Positions 1 through 11,721 of a DNA stretch of 64,000 nucleotides are shown here, piece after piece. The notes beneath the pieces were generated by a model that was not told the origin of the DNA, did no database searches, and saw nothing but the letters and a program-made list of their open reading frames with translations. Made by a program: the position numbers and the translations under genes. The number at the start of each line of letters is the position of its first letter. Within the stretch, counting starts at the first letter, position 1. Source of the stretch: Podospora pseudoanserina (lineage: Eukaryota; Ascomycota; Sordariomycetes; Sordariales; Podosporaceae); NCBI RefSeq assembly GCF_035222485.1, contig NC_085920.1:4836001-4900000 (forward strand). The letters are read 5' to 3'.

Positions 1-3000
1 TGGTGGAAAGATCCCACCCATTTCAAGAAACAAAACAAAACTTCCAAGCAGTCGCGGTTTGCTTTTGGAAGCAAGCAGCATGCCAAGTGCAGGCAGTGCT
101 TCCTCTTTTCTGGATCTGGGATCTTGGCCGCTGTTAACCAAAGACGGTAGAGTTTCTGCGTCATCAAAGGATCTGGGAGTTCTCGCAGGTATCGCTTCAA
201 GAGGGCGGCCAGCTGAACAACATGCGTCGAGCTAAAATCAACATCCTCTTCCCTGTCCAGCGCTTCGGCCACCTCTCCCAACTTCTTGAGGTTACCACTC
301 TTTCGGAAGACACCTTCAACCGAGAGGTCCATTTGCTTCATTGCCGAGATGATGTCGTCGATAATGGAAGGGATCTTCAAAGTACCAGGTCCGACACCAT
401 CGGTCGACTCGCAACCGTCCCGCTCAATGATGACTTCCAATGGGACGCCAAACACCCCCTTCTTCTTGACGGCCTTTTGCTTGTCATTTTTGAACGCCTT
501 GCCAATGTTCTTCCAGAAAGTAGGAGCCTTCTTGTTCTCAATGAACCCCAGGAGCTCCTCCAGCGTAAACTCATTCTCAACCATAGGATGCATCGTCATG
601 ACAGCCAAGTGTCTGACGATAAAGTACTCCAGTCCTGATAACTCCGAGAAATACCGTCGTGTGCCTCGCATGGTGCCCTGGTCTGGGAGACCGCGTGAAC
701 CGACTCCTTTGCCATCTGACAGACTTCGCTGGTGCATGTTATTAGCACCACCAGCACCCAGTCGTGGTTCCGTGGCCGGAGACCGGAAAAGCTCCTGGCG
801 GTTCTGGTTTGGCTGATAGGACCTTTGTTCCCTTGCTGCTTGCTCAGCCGCAACAATCCTTGGGATATCGTCGAGTGTCAAGGCGTCCTGATTGGGCAAT
901 GTCATGTCCTCTTCATCGATAGGCCCGCGCTCGTCGACAATATGGAATCCCCTACTCTGACCCCCCTCGCCTGTGCCACCAGCCGACCCTGGCCGCACGC
1001 TGCTGCTCTCAGGTCCATCCAGAATCCTTGATGTCCTTGCCTTTCTAAAGCTGGACGACAAGTGCTTGTCCATACGGGTGCTCTTTAGTCTCCGGACATC
1101 ATTGAGAGCGCTCTCGTAGGACGACTCTCGATGATGTCGTGGATAATCGCCCCCTTGCTGCCTGGACCTACCCTCAGCAGAGTCAAGATCGCCTCCGTTT
1201 GGATCGTCACCATTGTCAAGAGCGCCGTTCACTCGAAGAATCTCCAGCAGTCTAGCCAGGGCAACCTGGAGCAGGAAGACGTATTGTTGAAGCTTGGTAA
1301 TGTGTTCAAACGGCGATAGGTGTGCAGGAATATGAGGGTCGCAAGTACTGCAAAATACCTTGGTGTCGTAGGGTTTCAACCGGGCCTCTTGAAGCTTGCG
1401 ACCAAGCTCTTTGCCGCAATGCGAGCAGTTGACGCAGGCCAGGTGCCACCGTTTATCTCCACTCTTTGCACATTCGTCTTCGATGGGCTTATGGCAGAGG
1501 ATGCACTGGTCCGAGTCATGTGCTGATAATCTGGACATGCCCGAAGTCAACTGGAGTGTGGTTGTAGAATGGTCGTCCACTTTGAGCACTTCGAGATCGC
1601 TCAGATCATCCAGGAAATTGTAAAGGCCATCTGGTGAGTTCCTTTCTTTTTCGATCCGAAGAGCGCCTTGCAGACAGATTCTGATAAGTAGCTTCAAATA
1701 GTGGGCAAGACCGGTGACAAGCGTCAACAGCTCTTGCGTGACACCAGGCTTGCGTGTAACACGGTCTTGGGTTTTGGACAACAGCGAGAAAAATGCCACG
1801 ATCTTTTTGCAAAGCAATTTGGCCTCACGCCCGTATGCCAAACCAGCTGCGTATTCCATTAGCACAACGTTACGAGGTTAGGGTGCACCAAGAGGGTTCT
1901 TCTTACATTTTGGGTCCACGTCGCTGGACATAGTGGCGTCGAGCCGGTCTGCAGAACGGAAAAGGATGTCGACATGGAAGATGAACTTCTTCGCCACCAT
2001 GACACCATCCACATAGGCGCCATTGCTCACATGCAGGAGCATATCTGATATACAAGCAGCCGAAGATTCTTCGAAGGTCGACAGCACGCTCCAGATCCGG
2101 TATACCTTCTCCTCCATGCGTTCCTCCTCGCCGCGGACGTGCTCGCGGCCCGCAGTGTCATCTTGGGTGATGACAGGCGCTTCTTGTGGTGAATTGAGGC
2201 GGACGTTCCAAAACTTGTGGATCATGTAGCATTCAGGATGCCAGTGCTGGTTTTGTCCGTTTCGGAATATTTCAACGAATTGTTTCAGGATCGAGGTTTG
2301 ACAGCCGCTGCATCTTTGGGCGAACTGGGTCGAGTAATGGTAATGGCAATAAACCTGGCCATCATGCTCATAATAGCTGTCTTGAGCACCGAATACTGTT
2401 GGGCAAAGGGAGCAGGTGAAGTGATCGACGTGGTATTTGCGATCGAGCGCAGTTATGTAGGAACCTCGTAATGCTCCACCGCATTGATGGCACAGCAGGC
2501 CTAGTCGTCGGAAGTAATCCGTTTCGCAAAGGGGGTATTGTCCCTCGCCGTTCTCGTCCTCTGCTGGGAAGAATTTGGAAGCTACGATTTGTCCGCAATC
2601 CTGCAAAGCGGTTAGAAAACAACACAAGGGCCAAAAAGCGCCACACCGCCAACTAGAGAGCAGCATGTTCAAAAAAAAAAAAAAAATCACAACTTACCCG
2701 GCACTTGAAGCAGTCCAAATGGAATGTGCCATCCAGAGCGCGAACGAATTGACCTGTCAAAGGCTCTCCACACTTCTTGCAGACACGCACCTGGCCACTG
2801 GCTGTCCTAGCCTGCCGTGGCCGCGATCTGTTGCGCTCGCCGCTTTGTCTCAACTCCAAGTCTGCTTCTCCGTTGCTGCCCTGAGCTGCTGGTGAGTTTG
2901 GGGCTCTGCCATTGTGAGGATGGCCGTGAGGGTTCCCACGAGGATCACCGTGTGCCCAATCGCCGCCTCCTAGGCCCAGGCTACCAGGAGCTCCGCCGCC

Positions 3001-3027
3001 AGCACCACCATAGTCGTATCCTGCCAT
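1..3027 (-). CDS. lrg1: LIM-domain Rho GTPase-activating protein, LRG1 type (3' end cut by window edge)
   Basis: The deduced exons are 3027-2698, 2600-1907 and 1846 to beyond position 1; the introns (97 and 60 nt) have GTAAG donors and YAG acceptors, and phases agree. The N-terminus is Gly/Pro/Asn-rich. LIM fingers follow: CKKC at about residue 75, CHQC at about 140, a partial finger beginning CSGC, and a separated one beginning CILCHKP near plus position 1,500. The last part is the start of a RhoGAP domain with the arginine-finger motif GVFRKSGNLKKL and the LKRYLRELPDPLM motif. Several LIM domains followed by RhoGAP is the Lrg1 arrangement; in yeast and Neurospora such proteins stimulate GTP hydrolysis by Rho1 and affect wall synthesis and polar growth. 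The first ATG in frame is at 3027; the frame stays open a little upstream but without another ATG. The catalytic domain is incomplete only because the window ends. Confidence 0.9.
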
Positions 3028-4701
3028 TGTGGACTGATCCTGAATCCGTCCACTGATGTTCGTCACACTACACCATGTGCGTTCGTCTCCAAAGTAAACA
3101 ATCGGGGTTGTGGTGGTGGTGAAAGCAAAACTCGAGGGTCGGGGTCGCGGGCGCGGTCGTGGAGTGAGGAAACCGGGGGCTCAGCCAGGAGAGGGCCCGA
3201 CATCAAGCCACGACTGGGCCAAAATAAAACGACGATAGTTCGCTGCGGGCAGTCGGTCTGAATGTAGTATGCGTTGGTAAAGGCGGGGCTGAAGATAACC
3301 AACACGATAGGTAAGCGTCGCTCTGGGCAGAGGCTGTGCGGGCAACAAGTGTCGAGCAAATAATCGGCTGGCTGGGCACGCACGATGGGAGGTTGAGGCT
3401 GAACGACGACGACGTTGAGCGAGCGAGAGCAACAGCGGGCCTTGGACCTTACTGGGCAGCGAGTCGGCGGAGCAGTCGAAAAAGGGCAGCCTCGTGGTAT
3501 GGAGAGGAGAGGTGCAGCCGGCTCGGTCTTTTTGCAAACTCGGATCTCGACGTCCCAATGTCTGGCCCGGATGGATTGCACGTCGTGGGATGGGGATGCG
3601 GATGCGCTGAGGTTGGCTGGAGATGACAGGAGTGGAAGACGTTCAGGAGGTCGGGTTCCAGTACGAGGTGGGTGGTCCACAGTTTAGGTACCTTACCTAC
3701 TCTCCCCAGTCGGGTCAAGACAGCAGCGATCGACAGCCCCCCGCCACGGCGGAGCGCCAATTTCAGGCTTGCTGGGAGACAGGGACAGCGCCTTCTTTTA
3801 GGGGAGGTCGCACTCGAATAAGACCTGTGGGTGCCGTAGCGTAGCCGTTGTGTAGGTAGAGGCAGAGATCAGAATCATCAACGGCCGATCAGTATTCGCG
3901 CTTGGAAAGAGAATCAAGATAAGATGCTTGACGCTCGAAACAACACGCGGGAGATGGGCGCATCCTTCTCCTTGAATTTCCCTAGGGTCGCCGCAGAGAG
4001 CCATGACCGCTGCCCGAGTCCTGCTCCGCCGCCAAGACCTTTCCGCTGGTGCCCTATAATTTTTAGTGACAACGGCCAAATGGGGAAATTGCCCACTTAT
4101 GCCCAAAGTTATTCAGAGGAATGGCAGCATCGTGCCATGGGATTTTGGATGCATTTCGGCCCAAAGTGTCTGTTTGTGAGGAGAACAATCCCCCTCCCGT
4201 CTCCCTTACCTGCAGAGAGACATGAGTAGGTAAGAAGAAGCACAAGGCACAGGCACCGTCCTTTTGCTTTGTCCTGCCGGGTTTTTTGTTGTGTACCCGT
4301 GGAGCTTGGACGGGACGGGATGGGATGGGATGGGATGATGCAAAGGCAGGGAGGGGCCCAACGGTGTTCCTCTCTGGCTGCAACAATTGCTCCTCGGGTG
4401 GGGTTATGGAGGAGGCATTTCGATGCTATTTACAAAGACGAATCAAGGGACCCCCTTCTCGGATATCTTCGATTTGATCATCTCGACCTCCCATCGGTAG
4501 GTGTATGCCATGCAGATGAATATTCGTACATCACGCAAGTCGATAATCAGCTGCAGGAACCCATACTCATGCTGACCTGCATGCAGAAAACACGAGCTCT
4601 TTTCATAGTGACTAAATATTACGCAGGACAAAATAACTACCATCATCAACACATGTTATTAAACATCACCCACCACCAACGCACTTATACAAAACCCCAT
4701 C
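3028..4701. other. Intergenic region / probable long 5' leader of lrg1
   Basis: This 1.7-kb stretch lies upstream of lrg1 and downstream of the next minus-strand gene. I see no convincing coding region. It contains a short array of about five TGGGA units near 4,315-4,337 and mixed low-complexity sequence. Signalling genes of Sordariales often have long leaders, so part of it may be transcribed (inference). Confidence 0.5.
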
Positions 4702-6348
4702 TTAGGCCTTTACCAATTTCTTCAACCTCCTTTCGATGACGTCTCTCCCCTCGAGGGTATCCCAGACACGATGGGGAGCCTTGTCAACAATATCCCAGTC
4801 TTCCAGCTTCCTGGTAAGGTGGCTTAGATCCCGTTGCTACAATCATCCAGTCAGCCTGCATTCAGCATAAAACCGGTGCCATCATCAGGTACATACCTTA
4901 GCTTCCCACTCACTATCCCGTCTTATTTGTTCCCCAGAGCTAATAATAACCAGTGGCGTCTCCTTGTCCTGAATGGCCCGGCTTGAAGCAACGTCTCGCT
5001 TCGTGAGAGAGTCGGCCACCAGACTTTCCTGCAGTTTGGCAAAGATGGTGGTGCCAGATTGATACGAGGCACGGCCCCAAACTCGGTCCATGGAGCGTCT
5101 CCCTCTGAGTAGCGCACCGAGGATTCTATCAATTCCGCACGGCGAGATGACGCCTCTCAGCCAGAGCAAAAACCCACGGCCTGGGTCTCCAACTCTTGAG
5201 AGCAGATCCTCATGAAGCGGATCAATCATCAACAAGCCCCTCACATCTTCTCCGTGTCTTGAGCTGAACACTCTCGAGTAGATCGACCCAATCCCAGCAC
5301 TGACCAAAACCCAGGGACCCTCCTCTCCAGCCCTCGACAATGTCTCCCCCAAAACATCCGAAGCCATGCTGGCCGAGAGTGGCGACGGAGCAGTGTCACT
5401 CCAAGCCATACCGGGCCTATCCGCAAAGCAGAACCTCTCAATCGAGCCATTTTTGACCGCATTCTCGGCCAGCTGCCACAGGCCCCTTTCAACCGGATCC
5501 TCACCTCCCTCAATCAACACCGTCGTCGACTTTGCCCCGCTGGCATCAGTCTTGTTCCCGTAGCAGTACAGATGAATCTGGTACTTGTCCTCATCCACCC
5601 AGTACCTCTCACCTGGCGGTCTCAGCCCAGAATCAACCGCCCTCAAGATCAAGGTACAAGTCATGAGCACCACCACCGCAGTAATCACCGAAAGCGCCAC
5701 ACTCGACAGCAGCACCTCTGTCCACTCCAGCAACGTCCTCCTGTGCTCCGGCCGCCCAGTCAACCTCTCCTCTTCCTCCGCCTTACCCCACTGAACCGTC
5801 CTGTCCGCAATGACCACCCACCCCACCATGAGCGTAGCCCAACCGACACTCCCTATCCCAACCCAAATCTCCTCATGTCTCGTCCTCGTCACCGCAACGA
5901 TAACAGTCGTATCAACCAGCAACAGCCCCGCAAGAACCAGACTCAGAACCCGTTGGCTCTTACTCGGCACCGCAAAGAAGATCAACGAGATGGTAAGCGT
6001 AACTAGCGCAACAGTAGCGTAACTAAAGCTGAAGAAGGGTGATCCGCGAACGTGAAGACCGGGTGGTGTGACGAAGACGGAGACGACCATCAACACCCAC
6101 CAGATGAATGTCAGGATGGTGAGCGCGACGGTGGCGTAGCGGACCAGGCGGACGGTGAAGAGGTTGTAGGGGGACACGGCTGGGTCGTCGGGGGAGAGGT
6201 AAGGGCCGTTGGAGGGGTTGTAGGGGGTGTAGGTTGTGCTGTCGACGCGGTTGGGGAGGAGGCGGGTGTGTTCGTTTGTTGTGGTGGGGTGGTGGTCCTC
6301 TTCGGAGGAGTAGCGCCGGTCCGAGGACCGGATGCCGTTTGTGGACAT
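4702..6348 (-). CDS. Multi-pass membrane protein with degenerate alpha/beta-hydrolase region (DUF2434-like)
   Basis: Exons are 6348-4897 and 4836-4702, joined across an intron of about 60 nt (GTATGT...TTGTAG, branch CTGAC), giving about 528 residues. After a polar N-terminus of about 65 residues there are six or so hydrophobic segments between residues 70 and 245, then a soluble domain. That domain has alpha/beta-hydrolase landmarks: TTVLIEGG (strand and oxyanion turn), DRPGMAWSD, and near the C-terminus a histidine in HRVWDT. The nucleophile elbow, normally G-x-S-x-G, reads VSAGIGS, so the catalytic serine seems to be replaced by glycine. Fungal proteins of this layout have been grouped under DUF2434; I assign this from memory. 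I infer a membrane protein that may bind rather than hydrolyse a ligand. The second exon supplies the last 45 residues. Confidence 0.8.
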
Positions 6349-7030
6349 GGTGAGAGGTGAGATAGTGACAGCAAGGTAGGTTAAGGTTGTAGATGTGAAG
6401 GTAAGGGTAGACTAGACTATGGTGCCGACTAGCAGCAGTTCATTGTCTCTATGTCCTGTGAAGATATTCCCCACCAAGATAACCGAAGTGAAAAAACTAA
6501 AGCGGCCTTGTAAATGATGGAAAATAGATATGGTTCTTCTTTAGTGACGGATCAGATATCAATTTCGCCTTGTCGCAGCAAGGTCATGGGGGGGGGTCTC
6601 CTCCCACAATCAACGACGTCATAACTTGTTAGTTCTATGATAGGCCTGTTTTGGGTGTAGCAGGACGCTAATTGGTCGGTTTGGTCGGTTTGTTCAACCT
6701 TCCCGAACGCCAAAACTACGATGGATCGGCCACTAACATCGACAGGCAAGGAATTGGCACTTTTGGGGGCACATGGTTTTTGATTGCTGAGAGTCCCTTG
6801 GTGCGTTTCGACATATAGGCTTCGTAGACGTTGCCTCAACCTTGATTGCTTTGGCTACACTGCTGCCTTCGGATGAATTGTCTCCAAAGTGGTCGATTTT
6901 GGGGTCACTTTCCTGATCTCTCTGGTCTTACTTTTCTCATCATTGCCATCGTACATGCAGAATATTCCTCCCAAGTTCATCGCATAAACATTTTCCTTTC
7001 CAACCTTATCCCCTCGGAAAGACCTCCCCT
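6349..7030. other. Intergenic region
   Basis: About 0.7 kb between two minus-strand genes. It serves as 5' region of the membrane-protein gene. A short direct repeat GGTCGGTTT occurs twice around 6,674-6,692. The open frames here lack conserved character and I do not call a gene. Confidence 0.5.
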
Positions 7031-7672
7031 TCACTGCCATTTGTCATCCCACCCATAATTCCACGGCACTTGCTGCTGGCCCCCATCCCCGCCAACCGGA
7101 CTTAACCCCGATACCTCCCCCTTCCTAAAACTCCCACTCCCCCCACTCGTGCTATACCCAGAAAAACTCCCACTTCCACCACTCCCCCCACTCCTTATAC
7201 TCCCCCCTGCGATCAGCTCACTCCCCCTCCTCTCCCTCTCTTTTCTCCTCCTCTCTTCCTTCCTCCTCCTGAGCAGTTCCTCCGGATCAGGTCCCGTCGT
7301 CGAGGTGATCGCATCAGAAGGGATCTCCCCTATCGGTGCCCTGAGCTTGGAGTGAGCTTCACTATCCGTCAGGGGGATCCCCGCCTTGCGGAAAGCTTCT
7401 TTTTGGTGTGACAGAAGAGCTTGCGTGGAGGGCTCGGATGTTGAGAGCCAGCCCGTGAGTTTGGAGACCTTTCCCAGGAGTTTCCCTCCACCTCCGCCTT
7501 CGCTTCGACTCCTGTCTTTGATTGGGGAGGGGGGCTGTTGTTTCTTGGAGGAGGATTTGACAGAGGTTGGTTTGCTGCTTTTGCGGGATTTGGACCGGTG
7601 TTGGGGGTCTGTTGCTTCTGGGTTTGCGCCGGACATGGCTGGGGGGTAGGAGGTGCGGTAGGTTGGGTCCAT
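7031..7672 (-). CDS. Conserved-looking low-complexity protein, unknown function
   Basis: A single open frame of 213 codons starting with ATG at 7672. The N-terminal third is rich in Ser, Lys and Pro. It is followed by a more ordered segment with KLLGKVSKLTGWL and HQKEAFRKAGIPLTDSEA, then a charged stretch EELLRRRKEERRRKERERR (probable helix, nuclear-localisation-like), a Gly/Ser-rich tail and the ending PWNYGWDDKWQ. The ordered middle and the aromatic C-terminus suggest a real protein, but I do not recognise a family. The sense strand changes from C-rich to G-rich near 7,400, as in several other genes here. Confidence 0.6.
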   Translation of the reverse strand: MDPTYRTSYPPAMSGANPEATDPQHRSKSRKSSKPTSVKSSSKKQQPPSPIKDRSRSEGGGGGKLLGKVSKLTGWLSTSEPSTQALLSHQKEAFRKAGIPLTDSEAHSKLRAPIGEIPSDAITSTTGPDPEELLRRRKEERRRKERERRGSELIAGGSIRSGGSGGSGSFSGYSTSGGSGSFRKGEVSGLSPVGGDGGQQQVPWNYGWDDKWQ

Positions 7673-10002
7673 GGTGGGTGTTTTGGTTTGGGTTGGGTGT
7701 GGAGGTGAGGTCGGTGCGAGGATCCCGGTTGGTCTGTTTAGGTGAAGGTGAGGTCGACTTGAGAACGTTTCTATTTCGTCTGGTGTTGAGGTTTAATATA
7801 CCCAGGTATCGACTCTCGTTTGGTTTGATAGCTCGGCTCGGTGATGAAGGCTGTTCGAGAGCTGGTAACACAGCGGCCACACAGCTGAAGGGAAATCAGG
7901 ACACCATCCAGACGCCAACTAATATTGACTTGTCGAGGACGTAAGAAAATTCCTTTATATTTCGCCGACAATGACTGTGTAACTCCGGATGATGACCACG
8001 CCACCGGCGGAAGAGGGGCATGAAAAGAATCACTATGAGAGATTATCTCCGTTTGGAAGGAGCGTGTTTGGAGTGTTCTTCGGCTTGAGCAAGCTCTTCT
8101 ACAGCTCATCAGGGGTCAGTCTTAAACCAGTCAGAAACAAGTTGTAAACCTTACGATGAAATCCTACGCACTGGCAGAATGCTTGGCTGACTCGAAAGTA
8201 TTAGAGTTTTTGCTGGAACCGGAATTGCTATCTGGGCCAAGTGTTGCAACTTGGCATGCGTCTTCAAATCGATGCCGGTCCAAAAGTTGAGCTTCTTGTG
8301 GTGGTGGTATTCTTGGGATATCTCGACGGCTCCTGAAATGGCTACGCTATATAGATAACCGTCTAGCCTTTTCTTCACTCCAGACCCAAGCCAAGGGAGA
8401 AGCAAGCAGACATGCAAGAGATACCCGATCTGAAGTCTGGTGTGAGGGAGGTCACCAATAGAGGACCCTGGGGACGAAAAGCAACAAGCCAAGCAAACTC
8501 AGAAGCTAGCCACGAGATCCCGAGACAGAAACAGGCGCTAGTCAAAGAATGTAGCCGCCACGAGCTGAAAACCAGATAAGAGGAATTTGTCGATACCAAC
8601 CCCCGGTGCCGAGTTGCCAGAGCCTACCACTTATATCGTTGAGTGAAATCTGAGCTTGCTCAATGACATAGTGTATGTAACCTGCGCGGAGTGCAATATT
8701 TCATGGCGGTGTCAACCCCAAAGCAGCAGGAACCCTGGCTGCAACATTGGCGAGAAAACCAGCCTGCATTGGACTGGGTGGATGTCGCTTGGCCTTGGTT
8801 CGATGATGCATCACAGTCGAGGATGGGAAACGGCCTTGGCACAGAGGAAGAATCTTTTCGAGTCCAAAGACTGTGCAGGATCGTCGTCAACGGGTTGAGA
8901 ATTGCATGCTTCTTTGCTTCTATGGAAGCCCCCTCTCCCGAAATCTGGAACATTCTTGGATGTCGATCCCACGTCACCTCCCGAGACGGGCGGCATGATG
9001 GATGGTGCCATGAACCGACGAGATTGGCGAGTCCAGAGAACTGGGTACGTGATCCCGAATGCCGCAAGATATATTAACCAGATGCAACCTAGGGCTAATC
9101 CTAGGAAAATCCTCGTAGCTTGCAAAATCTTGACAACTCGTGGTAAGGGTCAACGTATGCCAATAAAATGCAGGCTGGTTTCTTTCAGGTCTAGACATGT
9201 GCGGACTCGAGAAGCGAGCAAGATTGCGCGCACTGTTGAGCCTGCAGCTGTCAGTTCTCAGACCAAGTCTCCGAGAAGCAAGTTAGTTCAGCTCTTCTTT
9301 GGGAGGGAAGGTCAAGAGGTCATCCAGAAAGGACCTCAGATGCACCGGAGCATCCTGCCCTGCATCCGGTGCCCGACCTAACCTACCAGGAGAGAGCTTG
9401 ATATCAAACGTTGTCTTGTCTGGCGAATGGCACTGTGCTTCGACTGCATCTCCGTCTTCTAGCTTGGTCTTGATTTAGGTCCAGTGGGATAAACATGGCA
9501 GTGATTGGTCGGCAACTGCAGGAGTCCTGTAGGAATGATTCGATTTATGCCTAGAAAAAGAACAATAGGCGCGTAAAGCCCTCAGCCAAAACTGGATGGA
9601 AGTCAAACATCTTCGATTTTCGAAGCCTCGCAGCGAGGGAGTGTTTCAAATGCTGTCAAGGTTCTCCGAAAGTCAAGATTCGGGACGCACAGACTTTAGC
9701 CCCACCATGGTGGGGCAATGTCGGTTAATCATCCGCCCTTGGCGACCCCCAAGCCGCCGTCGCCTAATTCCCCGCCTTTCTTTGACATCCTCAGTCAGGC
9801 TGGAGGCCAAACGTCAACCAACAAGCCGCGCAGACAAACATTCTTCCCCTTGCTTCCGCATCTGCAAGCCGCGCTCTCTGTCGGGTCACTCACGTTTTTT
9901 GACTTAACTTTTCTGCGCTCCCAGTTCAGCTTGCGCAAAACGCGCTTTGCTCCTCAACCCAACTTCAGAGCCTCGCGCGCGACCCAACACCAACCGGCGA
10001 CC
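7673..10002. other. Intergenic region without a recognisable gene
   Basis: This 2.3-kb stretch separates two divergent genes. Open frames on both strands (for example around 8,660-9,380) overlap each other antisense and show no domain, signal peptide or codon pattern that would favour one. The right end contains an 18-bp palindrome and is the probable promoter and leader of the gene at 10,003. Confidence 0.5.
9699..9716. promoter_or_regulatory. 18-bp perfect palindrome in promoter
   Basis: GCCCCACCATGGTGGGGC is a perfect inverted repeat 287 bp upstream of the ATG at 10,003. Each arm contains GTGGGG, which fits the SYGGRG consensus of the carbon-repression factor CreA/CRE-1, here as two inverted copies. 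A dimeric zinc-finger site or a small hairpin in the transcript are alternatives. Confidence 0.4.
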
Positions 10003-11013
10003 ATGCCTGGCCTCACCATCATAAACCACGGAACACAGGCCACGTCGGCCTCCGGCGCGGCGCACGGTTCCGGACCCAGCTCCGCACCTCAACAACAACC
10101 ATCTCAACCTCAACCACCATCACCAAACTCATCATCACGACCAGCACCACAACGCCATCAACAACCACCACAACTCCCCACCACGATCATAACCCCTAGA
10201 GCACCCTCCCCAACCCGCCCCCCAATATCCCCCATAACCCCCAAACTCGACCCCACCAAACCGACCCTCCCCCCTCACCTCCCAAAAGAAACCCCCATCC
10301 CACCCCCCACAATCCCCGACTTCTCCCTCTCCCGCCCACCCCTCTCCCATACCTCCCAACCCCAAGCCCAAACCGCCATCCCCCCTCCCCAACCAGTCCC
10401 ACTAGACTTCGACTCCAACCCCGACGTCCTAGCCCTCAAATCAGCAATCTCCATCCTCCAACTCCAGCGCCAACGCGCCCAAGCAGACATCCAATCCCTC
10501 CACAAAGCTAAACTCTCCGCCCTCTCCGACCCAGCCTCCTTTGTCGCAGACCTCACAACCGGAAAGGTTGGCCAAAAGGAGGAGGGTCTATTCGGGGGAT
10601 CACCGCCCTCCGACTCTGACTCTGACGACTCCGACGAGGACAGTAAGAAGCAAGATGGAGAGGAGAAGGAAAAGGAGCCAGCATGGAGGAAGTTACCCAA
10701 ACCACAAACTGTCGTCCGATGCCCGCCTATAAACTGGAATCAGTACGCAATCGTGGGCGAGAGTTTGGATAAGTTACATGCTGAACAGCTCAAGGCGCCG
10801 ACGCCGGGGGTTCCGGTTGTGATAACGGGGGGGTCAAACCAGGGGACGGCCGGGAGGTTCGAGTTTACGGCTGGGCAGCAGGGTGGTGGTGGTGGAGGTG
10901 CAGGAGGGGGTTTGGTGGGGAGTAATCAGCCGCAGAAGTTGGTCGGGATTGCGGCGCCGTATGTGCCGGGGAGGGACAAGATTGAGAAGAAGAGGGGAGG
11001 GAAGCGGTCGTGA
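10003..11013 (+). CDS. Proline-rich protein with conserved C-terminal half, unknown function
   Basis: The open frame extends upstream to 9,718, but I choose the ATG at 10,003, which follows CGACC and starts MPGLTIINHG; this gives 336 residues. Residues 1-135 are a Pro/Gln/Ser-rich disordered region. A helical segment follows (DVLALKSAISILQLQRQRAQ), then an acidic stretch with repeated DSD. The block CPPINWNQYAIVGESLDKLH is the most conserved-looking part. Near the end are a Gly-rich run, AAPYVPGRDK and a basic tail KKRGGKRS, which may be a nuclear signal. The layout suggests a nuclear, perhaps chromatin or transcription-related, protein; I cannot name it. The sense strand switches from very C-rich to G-rich at about 10,600. 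Confidence 0.65.
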   Translation: MPGLTIINHGTQATSASGAAHGSGPSSAPQQQPSQPQPPSPNSSSRPAPQRHQQPPQLPTTIITPRAPSPTRPPISPITPKLDPTKPTLPPHLPKETPIPPPTIPDFSLSRPPLSHTSQPQAQTAIPPPQPVPLDFDSNPDVLALKSAISILQLQRQRAQADIQSLHKAKLSALSDPASFVADLTTGKVGQKEEGLFGGSPPSDSDSDDSDEDSKKQDGEEKEKEPAWRKLPKPQTVVRCPPINWNQYAIVGESLDKLHAEQLKAPTPGVPVVITGGSNQGTAGRFEFTAGQQGGGGGGAGGGLVGSNQPQKLVGIAAPYVPGRDKIEKKRGGKRS

Positions 11014-11721
11014 TCTATCTCGTGAGAAAGAAAAGGAAGGGGCAATAAGACATGATAGTGAGAGAAACTTTCAGGGGATAATTATGAAGTGGACGAATAT
11101 AGAGCAACACAAAGGGGGGCATCAGCTAGGCGTTTTTGGAGTTTGAATTTCCACAAGGGAACAACAGACAGGACTATATGGCAACAGGATAGATGTTAAA
11201 CAGTAGGCTTTTAACTAGAAATGGACTTCTCACTGTCCAGGTCAGCTGAGAGCTATTCATTCACAACAAACACATCACATCACGTCTCACGCTGTAAGTG
11301 GCTACAAAACACACTTTAATTCCTCACAAATGCTCCAGCGAAATGACCATCTATCAATGCCCTAGCCCAGCACCCCAAACCTCCCATCGCTTGCCTGAAT
11401 TTAAGCTATTGTTTGACTACGCTCCCGGGGAAGTAAGAAAAGATGCCTGTCAGAACGACAGCAACTGGACAACAAAACAGCTATCGTCACATGTCGACCA
11501 CACCAGCAGCACCGCATATTAAAAGCCATAAATAAGCTGACTATAACCCTTGCCTCATCGCTACATCCCCCAAATCCCAGCCTTAAAACGCCGTGAAGCT
11601 TGCCTTTCGGATCCTGTATCCTAACAAGCTGATGTGAGAAAACGTATGATGGAAGTGGTTTAAAAGTCCCTATAATATGTTAGCCTGGTAAAACACAGCA
11701 TGAATAATCCAACGGGTTTAG
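11014..11721. other. Intergenic region between convergent genes
   Basis: About 0.7 kb of 3' flanks for two converging genes. It is relatively A/T-rich and I see no gene in it. Confidence 0.5.

Noticed and set aside
8660-9381. Overlapping open frames on both strands
   Set aside because: They conflict with each other, and neither has splice-joined extensions, domains or a clear start.
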